A stretch of 64,000 nt of DNA from Diphasiastrum complanatum (lineage: Eukaryota > Streptophyta > Lycopodiopsida > Lycopodiales > Lycopodiaceae). Below are positions 47,366 to 58,785 of the stretch, one piece after another. Both the position numbers and the translations under genes were made by a program. Within the stretch, counting starts at the first letter, position 1; every line of letters starts with the position of its first letter. The stretch lies in the NCBI GenBank assembly GCA_029204225.1, contig CM055097.1, positions 65,907,768 to 65,971,767 on the forward strand, given 5' to 3'. The notes under the pieces are model-generated. The model had not been told where the DNA came from and ran no database searches. It saw only the letters and a program-made list of their open reading frames with translations.

Positions 47366-48150
47366 GTCAAGATGACCTGTCAGAGAATGAACACCTCTCT
47401 ACTTGAACTGTAAGAACTAAGATCAATTAGCATAAGACAGTCACAAAGAGTTCAGGAGTTGAAACCCTCAAAGGAGGACAAAATGTCCAACCTTTAAGGC
47501 TGTAAAAATGAAGCATTAGTACACATGACAACTGTCAATAAACATGGACAATCTCTATTTGATTGTCTCTCTCGTTGCCCCTAAAGCATTGTGTGACAAA
47601 AATAACATCAACTACTTGTATGTTCAATGCTAAATATCCCAAGCTGATCTTACCAGCATATAATGATGATAATCTTAGCACATGCCTGCACTATGTTTCC
47701 CACATGACTGTGATCTAAAACACGAGTCCCCAGATTAATCTACGCCTTGTAGCCACAAAGCAGAGACACTCATTCCTCGCAATACAATGCAGTAAACCAT
47801 TCTTCTCTTTGGATCACCCATATACGACAAGCCCAGCTCAACAGCTACATAAGAAGCTGCTTTACAGCATTCTTGTCAGTCAGTAGACACTGCTAAGCTT
47901 TCCAGTTGCATCTTTCTGGGACATACAGCTGTCAAAACATGAAAGATGACCACGTAGTTGAGTTAAAAATTCAATCAGGTGTAGATGAATCTCTTACATG
48001 CAACAATATACTAGATAATAGATAGATGTATAGTATAGCTCAATTGGGCATCTTGCATCTTTTATAAAGAACAAAAAAATTAAAATCTGAATAAGACAAC
48101 CTAACAAAGAAATCTTCGCAGTTCAAATGACAACATACCGATTACAGAAT
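47366..48150. other. Unassigned sequence
   Basis: No coding, RNA or transposon signature was seen. Confidence 0.4.
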
Positions 48151-48151
48151 T

Positions 48152-48600
48152 TTCTTGATGCGTAGTTATGATTCTCGCAGCTTTTACAGATCCAGTCTCC
48201 CTCTCGCCAATGCTTTAGACTGAATTGCCAAAGGCAATATTTAAAAGCTACGCCATATATTAAATAGTCTAAATTCTTTAATGCTAGAAAAAATTAGAAA
48301 AATTCTTACCTTGTAAAAACAAAAGCATAGAGAGACAAGGCTAAAACAGATGAAAACAACAAATAAAATTCTTGATGCATGGTTATGATTCTCGCAGCTT
48401 TTACAGATTCGGTCTCCCTCTCGCCAGTCTCCCTCTCGCCAATGCTTTAGACTGAATTGCCAAGGCAATCTTTACAAGCTACACCATATATTAAATAGTC
48501 TAAATTCTTTAATGCTAGAAAAAATTAGAAAAATTCTTACCTTGTAAAAACAAAAGCATAGAAAGACAAGGCTAAAACAGATGAAAACAACCAATAAAAG
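48152..48600 (+). repeat. Tandem duplication, about 217-231 bp units
   Basis: TTCTTGATGC starts at 48152 and 48369. Units are nearly identical except that the second contains an extra GTCTCCCTCTCGCCA copy (48412-48442). It explains the two almost identical minus-strand hydrophobic frames here, which I do not regard as genes. Confidence 0.9.
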
Positions 48601-49000
48601 GATGCACAGAAAAACAGAAAGTGCTGTTTTGGAAATTTCGTCGGAGACCCGAAATGCAGGGAGACCAAACAAGGCCCTCATAGACTGGATACAAATCCTG
48701 ATCTTACATATTCCTTTCAAAGTAACGCAGGAGCAAAAGTCATAAAGAGCAGAAACAGCACCATCTACTATCAAAAATATATATCCAAAACAGAGCAAAA
48801 TACTGATCTATCTGGAAAGACCATGAATGTATGAACATAGCGCTGCCACAAAGGACTCACAATATTACCAAAGGAAACCAGACCATACCATATACCTTAA
48901 ATGCCAAAGTTGAAGCATCCAATCCACCCACGGATATAGAACCATCACAAAAGAAGACCCCTCAATACAAAACAATTCCTAGGAACTAAAATAGTCCAGA
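48601..49000. other. Unassigned sequence
   Basis: Continuation of the minus frame 48798-48472 without recognisable domains. Confidence 0.3.
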
Positions 49001-49007
49001 CATGAGG

Positions 49008-49212
49008 GTCCGGGCCAGACATTCCGCGTCCACGTCCAGCGTCCGGACCCAGACGCGTCCGACCCCCGGACGCGGGGTCGGACGCTTCCAATTTATTTTT
49101 TTTTATTTTATTTTTTTGCTAAATAACTAAAAAAAATCAAAAAAAAAAAATTATTAAGAAAAAAAACGGATGCAGATGTGGATGCGCGTCCGGACGCAGG
49201 GGTCGCTTCCTT
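49008..49212. repeat. GC-ended, A/T-cored small repeat rich in GGACGC (copy 1)
   Basis: GC-rich ends packed with GGACGC/GCGTCC (49020-49090 and 49170-49205) enclose about 80 bp of A/T runs. The right end, reverse-complemented (GGAAGCGACCCCTGCGTCCG), resembles the start of the second copy at 57953 (GGAAGCGGACCCTAGACGCG). Confidence 0.6.
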
Positions 49213-49640
49213 AGAAATAGTCTATCAAAATATAGGCACCATTATGCCTCCACGGTAGCACATATATGTAAACAATCCAGGCTATGTAAAGTGGAACCAA
49301 GCATGCAACATACCCATAGGTAATACATGTACACATCCCCCAAGCAATCCACAAGGACCAAGAATTTCTGTCAACATCAACTAAATCAGGTGACTATGGA
49401 TGTTGGACACGTACGACGTCTACACAATAACCTTGGGAAGGCTACGAATGATCTGATCACTAGAGATCAGCTGGAAATCCTGTTGAAAATGTATACCAAA
49501 AACAAAAAATTGACTAACCTCATCAAAAAAGACAACAGCTGTCGTGGTAAATCCAATGTCACAGCTCCCAAAGAGGCAAACCACTTAGATTCAAGAATGA
49601 TATCATATCATATAACAGAATCTGCCTATCCCAGGATCAT
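49213..49640. other. Unassigned sequence
   Basis: A plus frame at 49327-49644 (105 codons, Lys/Asn rich) has no known domain. Confidence 0.3.
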
Positions 49641-49647
49641 CTGAGAG

Positions 49648-50208
49648 CTAGCAACCTCCTGACGCATCAACTGGCATAGCCCATATACATGCCAAAACAT
49701 GTCTACTCATAAAAGAACGAACGTTGCTTGTATCAACCAATGCAATAAACTCATGGCCAATGTAGTGCATGCAAACGAATGTGACTTGGACCTGACTTAC
49801 CGGCACAAGTAGCATAAGCAAGCTGAGTATGGCACTCATCGGCAATTCGGCAAGCAAAGGATCAGAAAGGAAGTCAGGGTACATTATCATCAAGCTGGAA
49901 GTAAATTGCAGTCTCATCAGCCATTTACCTCCATCAAAAGTGTCCTCACGAAAATAAACAACAGTGGCAATAGGGTGCCGAGAACAAATTTGGAGAATAT
50001 GATCAAGACTCTGGCATTCCAAACATAAATGCTTGTCACGAATTTCACACATCTCAATGGTACTATAGCGATCATAAAAAACAAGACAAGGAGCCATGGA
50101 AGGTTTAGGAACAGAAGAAAGAGGAGAAAATGGAACAAGAAGTCGTGACTCATGAGAAAGGGCAAGAAAATATGTGGAGCAAATGACGGAGATGGAGACA
50201 CGGAACAT
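49648..50208 (-). pseudogene. gypsy-like Gag zinc knuckle plus retropepsin remnant
   Basis: This 186-codon minus frame contains a canonical CX2CX4HX4C knuckle at residues 62-75 (CLECQSLDHILQIC, about 50025-49984). About 80 residues later comes EFIALVDTSNVRSFMS (residues 153-168, about 49740), which fits a Ty3/gypsy retropepsin active site (LVDTG/S followed by a hydrophobic SFMS strand). That order is the usual gag-to-protease arrangement. The canonical Gly after D-T is Ser. No RT was found downstream. A primer-like site lies upstream at 51901-51912. The call is inferred from two motifs. Confidence 0.55.
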
Positions 50209-50467
50209 TTATAATGTTAAATATTGACAAGGAACATAAAATGTGAAAGAGAGGTAGGATAAAAAGAAACATCTATTTAAGAGCACCTCGTACAAGAGTG
50301 AAGTATCGTGAAATGAGCTTTATCTCATGAAGATCAACAAATAAGTGGGAGAGCCAAATCACTCATCTTGAAAATGCAAGGATAAATCACACTATCGTAC
50401 AACCCCTTCAGGATCGATCATAAAAAGACAAAGGTCCTCTCTGAACTCATGCCAGATAGTAAGACCA

Positions 50468-50727
50468 TGGTACCCACGGTTCTCAGAACCGTGGGGTTTG
50501 AGAACCGTACCACGGTTCATGAACCATGGTACGGTTCATCATGATTAATTAATTAATTAATTAATGTTTGATAAAAAATGAACTAAAAAAATAAAAAATT
50601 AATTAATTAATTGATTAATAACTAGATGGTTCACCACGTTTCTGGCCAAAAAAAAATTGAGAACCGTACGGTTCACTGTACGGTTCTCAGAACCGTGGTG
50701 AACCGCCCACGGTTCATTGATTCTATG
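50468..50727. mobile_element. Fold-back element of 260 bp with 10-bp target repeats
   Basis: Flanked by AGTAAGACCA at 50458-50467 and 50728-50737. Inside, palindromic GAACCGTACGGTTC and ACGGTTCTCAGAACCGT blocks occur near both ends, surrounding an AATTAATTAATTAA core (50545-50615). A related copy in inverse orientation is at 60908-61015. No coding. The 10-bp duplication would fit a Mutator-type non-autonomous element, but the terminal inverted repeats are irregular. Confidence 0.75.
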
Positions 50728-50737
50728 AGTAAGACCA

Positions 50738-51245
50738 AATCAAGGAGTCTAGTTAATAACATGCCAGCAAGTAGCAACACAACCATCAATTGTAATGAAA
50801 CTAACTGGATGCGCTGAGGATCCATCTTTGGAAACATGAGCAAATAGATCGTCAATTTAGCAAACCGAATCTTGAATTCATGCCCATCAAGAGAACAAAA
50901 GCATATGGAAAGTTGAACCTTATCCTTAAAATCCAGAGAAACTAATGGAAAAGTTATCAATACTAGGCAATGGCAGTGTGGATGAGGTACTGTGGGAACA
51001 AAAAAAACAATATCTAGAAAGGAGCTAGATGAAGTCAAGAGAGGGGGGGGGGGATATAAAGACAAAGGGGCCACCTTAGCCACAATATCAGTAACTAGAA
51101 AGCAAAATTTATCAATTGGTGCTCCACGTAAGGGGGCACACAATCTTCCCAAAGAATCATCATCCACACGACAAGATCCCAAACTTTTAACCATCTTGAA
51201 AGAACTAAAAATGAGGATGTACAAGGAATGAACTTTTGTCGTCAC
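50738..51245 (-). pseudogene. Probable gag-region remnant of the same gypsy-like element
   Basis: The minus frame from 51245 (MTTKVHSLYILIF...) continues to the fold-back insertion. Its end, from the FKIRFAKLTIYLLMF segment, lies between the primer-like site and the knuckle-bearing frame. No diagnostic Gag motif was recognised, so it is assigned by position only. Confidence 0.35.
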
Positions 51246-51900
51246 CTCAACTATGCTCTAGTAAAAGCTCCAGCAAGCAAAAAGATAGAGACTATCTACA
51301 AATAGGACACCCAAAAAGCGGTAGAAATGTAAGATATCATGGCTGTCCAAAAATGCAGCAAGAGAGGTAGGACAAATATAATGTACGATATCACTTAGGT
51401 GCACGACAAGCTATTTAACTGTGAGCAAATGGGCTAGGGGCACACACTTATTTGATGTCAAAAAAACATTTAGTTCACATTTTTTCTCTTAGTTCCGTAT
51501 AATACCACTAAACAAGCTATTTGGGCGTGGGGAATGAACTAGGGCACACATATCCTAAATCGCACAAAATATTCAAATTTTGTTAATCTAGAAAGTTTGT
51601 TCAATATCGCTTAGGTGCACGATGGGCTATTTGATTGTAGGCAAATGGGCTGGCACACACTTATCTGATATCATATTAATTTCACTGTGCCTACAATTTT
51701 GCGTATATGCGGACTCGGTCCTAAACTCTCAGAATAATAGAAAAGTGTTTGTAGGTTACATGTAGCAAATCACTGAAGAAAAATCAAAAACTAAAAAAAA
51801 AAACTAAATGAATATGATCAATGCTACAAAATGTGTCAAGGCTTACGCTAAATCACTTACAAAAAAGATCCAGCCGCCAAAGGAATGAGCCCAAGATAGA
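51246..51900. other. Unassigned, possible leader
   Basis: Lies between the primer-like site and the minus frame at 51245. Contains a diverged repeat: CACTTAGGTGCACGACAAGCTATTT near 51390 and CGCTTAGGTGCACGATGGGCTATTT near 51605, offset about 214 bp. Confidence 0.4.
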
Positions 51901-51912
51901 GCTCTAATACCA
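51901..51912 (-). other. Primer-binding-site-like sequence
   Basis: Minus TGGTATTAGAGC, one change from the initiator-Met complement. The adjoining plus-strand sequence ATTTATAAACC does not start with TG, so the LTR edge is unclear. Confidence 0.5.
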
Positions 51913-52647
<735 letters not shown>

Positions 52648-53529
52648 GAACAGTACTGAATCGTTACACTGTTGTGAATAGGATCATCGTAATATATAAT
52701 ATCGGGCCACATGGCACCAAAATGGAGTACAATGACGTTCCATGAACATAATGAAAACTACACAACTAAGGCTCGTCAGAGTCACGGTAGGAACCATCAT
52801 CTAAATTTGTGCCTAACTACAGATCCCAAGGGTCTGTAGATGAATCAGAACTGGAGGGAGCCATATGCCGTGGTGTGGCCCTGGCTCTGCCACGTGCTCT
52901 GTCACTCTGCTGCATGCTCTGGCTCTGGATCCTCCCCCTGCCTCTACCTCTGCCTCTGCCTCTCTCCCCTCCTCTGCCCCCCCCTGCCTGCCCCCACCCC
53001 TGTGTCTACCCCTGCGTGTCTGTGTGTTAGGTGGTTGTGATCCAACGCCCTGGGATGGCCCTACCCACTGTGATGATGCCTGGCCGACGGCTGCCTGTGA
53101 TGCTCCACTCCTGTCTACAAAAAGCGAACTCACCCCCCCCCTCCCAAAACCTCTAGGTCTCCCCCTAGGCCTACGTGTAGAAATGGCTGGCTCCTCCTCT
53201 GTCTCCGCATCAGGGTCCACCAGCAAGTCAGCCAGGTCATCCCCCTGTGCCTCCGCCCCCATCTCCTCATCCTCCTCCGTATCCCCCTCAACCCACTCCT
53301 CCTCCTCCTGATAGTCAGCCCCGAGCTCCTCTCCACCCTCCAAGCCCTCGTCATCCCCCTCCTCAGCCCTAGCCCTCTGCCTGTCTGCCCTCGAACGTCG
53401 TAGAGCCCGTGCGTCAGCATGCGCCTGTCTATATAACTCTCTATAGATCTCATCATCCATCTCCTCTTGCGTGGGTGGTGCCCGAGGAGCAGCAGCTGCC
53501 GAATCCACCAAGCAAGTGTCAGGGTTCAC

Positions 53530-53635
53530 CTGCAACCAAAAACAATACATTGTTGTCAGCAATTCATTGCATAATTCGAAAGCAATTCAGTTCGTCAAAG
53601 CATAGCAAGAAACAGGGGGTGATGATGTGACTCAC
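53530..53635 (-). other. hAT last intron (106 bp)
   Basis: Donor CTCGAG/GTGAGT at 53635 and acceptor GGTTGCAG ending at 53530. The acidic tail exon then starts VNPDTCLVD. The second hAT copy has an intron at the same codon. Confidence 0.85.
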
Positions 53636-53973
53636 CTCGAGCATCTGTCCCCCTCCTCGTGTGCGCCTCAACAAACGGCCGTTGGTGTTCACAAACACCA
53701 ACCGCCTACACTGCTCGATGGACAACCTGTTCCTCTTCTGCGTGTGATACAAGGCCCAGGTGCTCCAATTTTGCTCGCAAGCTCCTGCTGAACAGTCCTG
53801 TGCAAGGACTCTCTCGGCCAGTCGTCGCAGGTCACCTGTGCCGCGCCCATGGTAGCCCCACCATGAAACAGGCCTCAACATATCCTCCCTCCGCTGACTT
53901 TGCTCTCCATCGAAAGGAAACTGGTAGCGCTCAAAGATCAGCAGCTAGTATGCAATGTTAGCGAGCATCGGAA

Positions 53974-54059
53974 CTGTTGGCAGAAGAAAAAACATGGCTC
54001 GTGTAAGTCTACAGTCACTACTGCAGTACTTAGCCTACCAAGCAATTTATCACACGTAC
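53974..54059 (-). other. hAT intron (86 bp)
   Basis: Donor CCAG/GTACGTG at 54059 and acceptor TTCTGCCAACAG ending at 53974. Confidence 0.65.
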
Positions 54060-54230
54060 CTGGTCCAGGCCATACGCGCTCCGTGTACTCCACCCATCCC
54101 CGGTGCAGCTCCCGATCGTCCCGATCCCGAGTCTCGCGCCACAAGGGGTGCAATATGTGGGCTACGGCGTGGATGGGTCGGTGGAAGTAGTCCCATCTGG
54201 CCTCCTAGATACGTGAGATCTCGCGCCTCC

Positions 54231-54336
54231 TGCAGCAGGCAAATCACAACAATCATGTAACCATAGCTGCCATAGCATAAAAGAAACGAATCAGACTTGA
54301 GTGAGAAACCACAAACTAGACACTAAAGAGTCATAC
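54231..54336 (-). other. hAT intron (106 bp)
   Basis: Donor ACAG/GTATGA at 54336 and acceptor GCCTGCTGCAG ending at 54231, between VEHR and the RREI segment. Confidence 0.7.
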
Positions 54337-55137
54337 CTGTGCTCGACCAAGGCTGACGTCTGAATCCCCTCGCCGATGCGGTCCATGAACTCGTAAATGA
54401 GGCTGAGAGTGCACCCCTCACGGTCTACCAGGCGCAGCACTCTGAAAATGGGTAGAAGGACCCCAGTAATCTCCTCAGCATCTGTCCAGAACTGCTCACC
54501 GAACACAGTGGACCGGAAAAACGCCGCATGTGGGACGTCTTGGAAACCATCCGCCGCAATGCGTCCTTCACTAATACTAATCGCTCTAGCACCAAAAAGT
54601 AAAAGGCAAAGCGTGTGGGTGCTGGCTTTTTCAGGTTCAGGTGCGAGAAGATGCGGAATAGGGCCAGCACACGCCTCTTCCCGGTAACAAAAGTGACCAG
54701 GCGCATGGCCGTAGAAGTGACCTGCAACACAAACATCCAGTAAAAAATTTAGACAGTAGTTGAGATGTGTTTAGCAGCATGGAGCAGGCGTCAATCAAGA
54801 TAGCATAGCAAATGGAGAAACATGGATGAGCAAGTCTATGCAATGCGCAGCACAAGGTGTCCACACAATGCTGGGGTGCTGCCTCGTCATAATCTCTCCC
54901 ATCTACTTGCAGTTCGAACCCTTGTCCGTGACAACTTGAACCACATGCTCTACTCCAATGTCAACAATAACATCTCTGATAACCTCCCATATGAAATCGG
55001 CTGTGATGGCGTCACCACCTCGAGTGGCATCCACGCCACGTAGGAATACTGTGCCAAGCGGGCAAGAAACCAAGACATTGATGACAGATCGCCGACGAAT
55101 GTCGGTCCATCCATCACTCAATATCGTGCATCCATAC

Positions 55138-55229
55138 CTGCCACAAAACACCCATTAGCCAAATGCAAAAATTGCGCCACGAGTCAACCCTAAACGCATG
55201 CAATGGGTTTATGGAAACAAAGTACTTAC
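55138..55229 (-). other. hAT intron 1 (92 bp)
   Basis: Minus donor CAGATGTAAG (GT at 55229-55228) and acceptor TTTGTGGCAG (AG at 55139-55138). Removing it joins the upstream RSSWQM-type exon to YGCTILSDGWTD. Confidence 0.75.
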
Positions 55230-55842
55230 ATCTGCCAAGATGAGCGAATGGAACTCAGCTCCCGCGTAATGGTCTCCTCCTCCTGATGAAGCATCCTGCC
55301 TCGCAATGCCTCTCGTCTGGGAGGCGTCCATGTAGCATCCACGACTGCCATCTGTGCGCAAAACTCTCTGAACACCCAAGTGTCAGCAACAGCAAAGGAA
55401 ATGCCGCACTCGTAAAAGAACTGGCCAGCAAGTCGAGTGCATCGGGCATGCTGCTCTCTCTACCACCCGCATCGATCAAGGGTCTGCTGTCTGGGCCTAA
55501 CCTCTCTCTGTTGTGCACATGGCGCTCGTGGTCTAATACGTGAATCGGATGGCTGATCTGTGGGTGTATCACTCTCTCTAGGAGGACCTGTCGAACCATG
55601 TGTTGCATCTGCCGCCGAAGAAGAGGAGGGACAAGAAGGACCCGCTGCTGCTGATCCAACTTGCTCATGTGACGCTCTCCCCTCTGAAGTAAGCCCTGCT
55701 GCTGCAGGTGGAACTGGAGTGGCACCGCCTGGACCATGCACTGCACCTAAACCCTGCCCAGAACGTGCTGTACTAAGCTTTGCACCCGTAGTAGGCCGTG
55801 CCTGCATACCTGTGACCCCTGCTTGTGAACCTGCAGCTGCTC

Positions 55843-55895
55843 CTGCCCCCTGTCCCTGTCCCTGTCCCTGTCTCTGTCCCGGTCCCTATCCAGAA
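55843..55895 (+). repeat. CCCTGT hexamer repeat
   Basis: (CCTGTC)n-like run, eight or so imperfect units. It yields alternating Arg-Asp on the other strand and lies at the 5' limit of hAT coding. Confidence 0.85.
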
Positions 55896-55920
55896 ACCTG
55901 TGATGCAGCACCGTGCCCGT

Positions 55921-57950
55921 ACATAATAGACAATCATTCCACATTTAATGATCATGGTTCTTTCAAAAGCTTCTTTGTAGGAGACTCTTCGATGTTGTTA
56001 TCTTTACAAGAGATGCTCTAATTGTGTTCCTTTATGGGGGGGGTCTAGAAATCAACACATTGTCGATTGTGTTCTTAGTTGGAGATTGCTATCATCGTAA
56101 GCTTGTTGTACATTTTGTAATATGTCATGCTCGACGTGTTGATGTTAGTCATAATTCGGTAGCAAAGCACTTTCCTAAGCTGGAAGAGGTCAATATTTTT
56201 TGCTAGTCATCCATGTAGACAAGTAGGTAAATTATTATAACTTATCAAGCTTATTGTTGCAAGCTTTTCTTCATTTTCTATTGAAGAACTTTTCAGCTTA
56301 AATAAATCATTCTAAGGAAAGGACACAAGCTTTATAGGGTTCTATTTGGGAGTTGTAGCTCTTAATTGGTCATGAGTTCACTCACTCATGAATTCAAGTA
56401 TCAGGCACAACTGGCCATTTATTTTAGCTCATTTGAGGGCAAGGACACGGATCATTGTCTTACTAAACTTGGTATGTACTTGAAGAGTGATATACAGAAG
56501 ATCCAACAACGAGTCATACATTTGGATGGTGGAACTCCCATTTGATGGATCGGTAAGCAAGATGCTTTAGATAGGGATCTTCCTCTAATGCAAGAAACTT
56601 GAGTACGCACACTTCATTTCTTGCACCTTCATTTTTTTGGTCCGATTTTGCTTGAGCCTACTGCTGACGTGACAAAGACATCGTATAGTCTTCCCTAAGC
56701 TGTTATAAGTTGATTGGTAGTGCAAGAAACTGGAATTACTTGCATCAGCTAGATATTGCAAATGATTTGATTTCTCGTACCTTTGAATAGAAATATGCTT
56801 TTTCAAGGATTTTGCAATGACTGCTCAATTTCTGAGGCAATGGCTTGGAGCGTAACCACCATTTTCCTTATTAATGTGTTTATTGGCCATTGTTCGCCTG
56901 CTAAAATGAGGATTAAGTGATCTGTATGCTTAAAGTTCAAAGTGCAAATCACAAAGTTTCAAGAAGATTCCAATTTTGAGATTTTTAATTTGAGAAATTG
57001 AAATGAAACACTCTAGCCTATATCTTAAGATACGACCTAGAGCACACATAGAATATACTATAGATGTGAACGAATTAGGGTCCTTTAATCCAGGGCCAAC
57101 TCACATATGTAATTTAGATTGCTTAAAACTTGAATTGACTAATGTTCGGTGGCATATGAATTTGGTAACTTGGTGCCCAAAAGTCCTCTCAAAGGTTGTA
57201 TAGGTTAATAACCTGCTAGAATACTAGAAGAATGAAATCCCTAGAAATTGAGTGGATGTGTATAACTAAGTTAGACAATCGAAAGGTTTGAAAGATTCGA
57301 ACCAAATAGGGGCTATAGTTGAATTGGTCACTACATATGCATTTAGTAGTTTGTCGTCAAACTGGAAAAAAAATTTGCAATTAGATTCCAATCACGATTC
57401 TTTGGAACTGTGATTTCATTCGATTGAATGAGCAACATATCATTCAGTGTGAAAGCAATACCTTCTATATTTTACGACACATTATCATGTTTGACGCATC
57501 TCCAAGCATCGATTCTTCTTTGGATGAGCGTTTAACCCAAATGGATTCTTCTCAGGAATTTGGAAAGGACACAAAATCTGCTTTCACAAGTTGTGAGATT
57601 CTCTATTGTAGTTAATAGACTCTTCTATACAACACCGACAACCTTATACCGTGATGCATAGAAAATGTATTTCTAGTCCTCCTCATGTTGCCTCTACTAC
57701 TTAGGTTGCTTCTTGTACAGTGAGGCTAAATAATGTCATTCCCCCTCTCATATGTTCTAGAGGCATGGAGGTGATTGAGGCATTATTCATTTATGGCATT
57801 TTTATTTGCGATTTATTTATTAGCATATGGATTTTTGGTAGATATGTGTGACATCATTGTTGTCCTCCAATGTTTTCAAATAAGCCTCTTGTATTCTCCA
57901 ATTCATCATTACATTTTTTGACATCTACATCTGTTTTTCAGTATATACCT
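55921..57950. other. Unassigned sequence
   Basis: AT-rich, with isolated short frames only. A G8 homopolymer run lies at about 56037-56044. No gene or repeat family was recognised. Confidence 0.4.
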
Positions 57951-57952
57951 AA

Positions 57953-58045
57953 GGAAGCGGACCCTAGACGCGGACGCGCGTCCGCGTCCGGACGCATCAG
58001 GGGTGCGTCCGCGTCTGGACGCGTCCACGATTTTCAAATTTTTTT
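57953..58045. repeat. GGACGC-rich small repeat (copy 2)
   Basis: GGAAGCGGACCCTAGACGCG followed by alternating GGACGC/GCGTCC blocks to about 58028, then A/T runs. Related to the element at 49008-49212. The right end is unclear. Confidence 0.55.
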
Positions 58046-58127
58046 TTCCCAAAAACAAAATACAGGCACTAGCCCACGCTGTCCCACATCCCCAAAGCGA
58101 AATAAAAGCAATTTATGGCGCCTCCCA

Positions 58128-58145
58128 CCCCCCCCCCCCCCCCCG
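58128..58145 (+). repeat. Poly-C tract
   Basis: About 17 consecutive C residues. A homopolymer, and a likely weak point for sequencing accuracy. Confidence 0.9.
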
Positions 58146-58430
58146 GAATTAATTATCAGAGGGTGTCTAGCACCCACCTGCCCCCTCCTGTTAAAAAATA
58201 GGAAAACGGTACCCAAAAAAATTTGCAACAGACCTAACCACTGCCCATGCCTCCCATAACTGAGATATTAACAAACAACGATGACTAATGAGCAGTTCAT
58301 AAATTATTATGAACCTTCATTGGGAACTAAGCTCCAAAATAGCGGCAAGTGGTTTGGAGTGAAGATGATGGTTTGTATGGCAAACATATTACTGATTTGG
58401 GGTTTAGGGTGCATCAGTGATTGTCTCAAA
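58146..58430. other. Unassigned sequence
   Basis: No coding or repeat signal other than short A-runs. Confidence 0.3.
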
Positions 58431-58468
58431 GAAGTCAATGCTCACCAGAGGATTTGGGAGAGGTGAAC

Positions 58469-58780
58469 GCTCACCAGAAGAGTGACAAGCTCTCAGGACC
58501 AGAAGTCTCTGGGGGAAATCAATGCTCACCAGAAGAGTGACAAGCTCTCAAGACAGGAAACCACAAGACCTACACACTACTATGTCTCATATGATGAGAT
58601 CGGTTTCCCTCGGGATGAACTTCAACAGCTTACTAATTACTTATGCAAAATTGTGTCATTCACTACAGAAAACCACAAGAGCTACACACTATTGTGTCTC
58701 GGTTGATGAGATCGGTTTCTCCCCAGATGAACTTCAACAGCTTACTAATTACTTGTGGCACTACTTCAACACGGTCCCAA
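58469..58780 (+). repeat. Overlapping short tandem duplications (55 bp and 112 bp)
   Basis: GCTCACCAGAAGAGTGACAA at 58469 and 58524 (offset 55). CCACAAGA(C/G)CTACACAC at 58561 and 58673, and CTTACTAATTACTT at 58629 and 58741 (offset 112). Confidence 0.9.
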
Positions 58781-58785
58781 CCGGA

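Larger units (their letters stand above)
52813..55900 (-). mobile_element. hAT transposon pseudogene with introns (minus)
   Basis: The minus strand shows the successive parts of a plant hAT/DUF659 transposase separated by short GT-AG introns, ending in a long acidic tail. Terminal inverted repeats and 8-bp target duplication were not identified, so the element boundaries are those of the coding region. Confidence 0.8.
52813..55900 (-). pseudogene. hAT family transposase (DUF659, dimerisation domain), multi-exon, disabled
   Basis: Readable in order: a Pro/Ser/Gly-rich N-region; GQFFYECGISFAVADTW (about 55420); then YGCTILSDGWTDIRRRSVINV...VVQVVTDKGSN (DUF659, 55137-54903). After this come CAAHCID (near 54870) and TRFAFYF (about 54620). 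FWTDAEEITGVLLPIFRVLRLVD, RWDYFHRPIHAVAHILHPLW (about 54190) and the hAT dimerisation domain follow. In the dimerisation domain WWGYHG, ACEQNWSTWALYHTQKRNRL and RLVFVNTN are recognisable (53880-53650). Last is a Glu/Asp-rich tail with RRPRGRPRGFGRGG, an AT-hook-like motif. The protein would cut and rejoin transposon ends in the nucleus. In-frame stops (after TDKGSNCK, before EARWDY, before LLIFERYQF) and a frameshift near 54545 disable it. Whether this is a transposon or a former host gene is open. Confidence 0.8.

Noticed and set aside
48241-48798. Two similar hydrophobic minus-strand proteins, possible membrane peptide family
   Set aside because: The similarity is due to a recent tandem DNA duplication. 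There is no start-region conservation and no homology, and frames are extended by low-complexity AT-rich DNA.
52809-53311. Pro/Leu-rich plus-strand frames
   Set aside because: Antisense of the acidic Glu/Asp tail exon of the hAT transposase.
53659-54260. Plus-strand frames of 70-100 codons
   Set aside because: Antisense to hAT exons carrying conserved motifs, and they cross the predicted introns.
55747-55955. Arg-Asp repeat protein
   Set aside because: Arises from the CCCTGT hexamer repeat.
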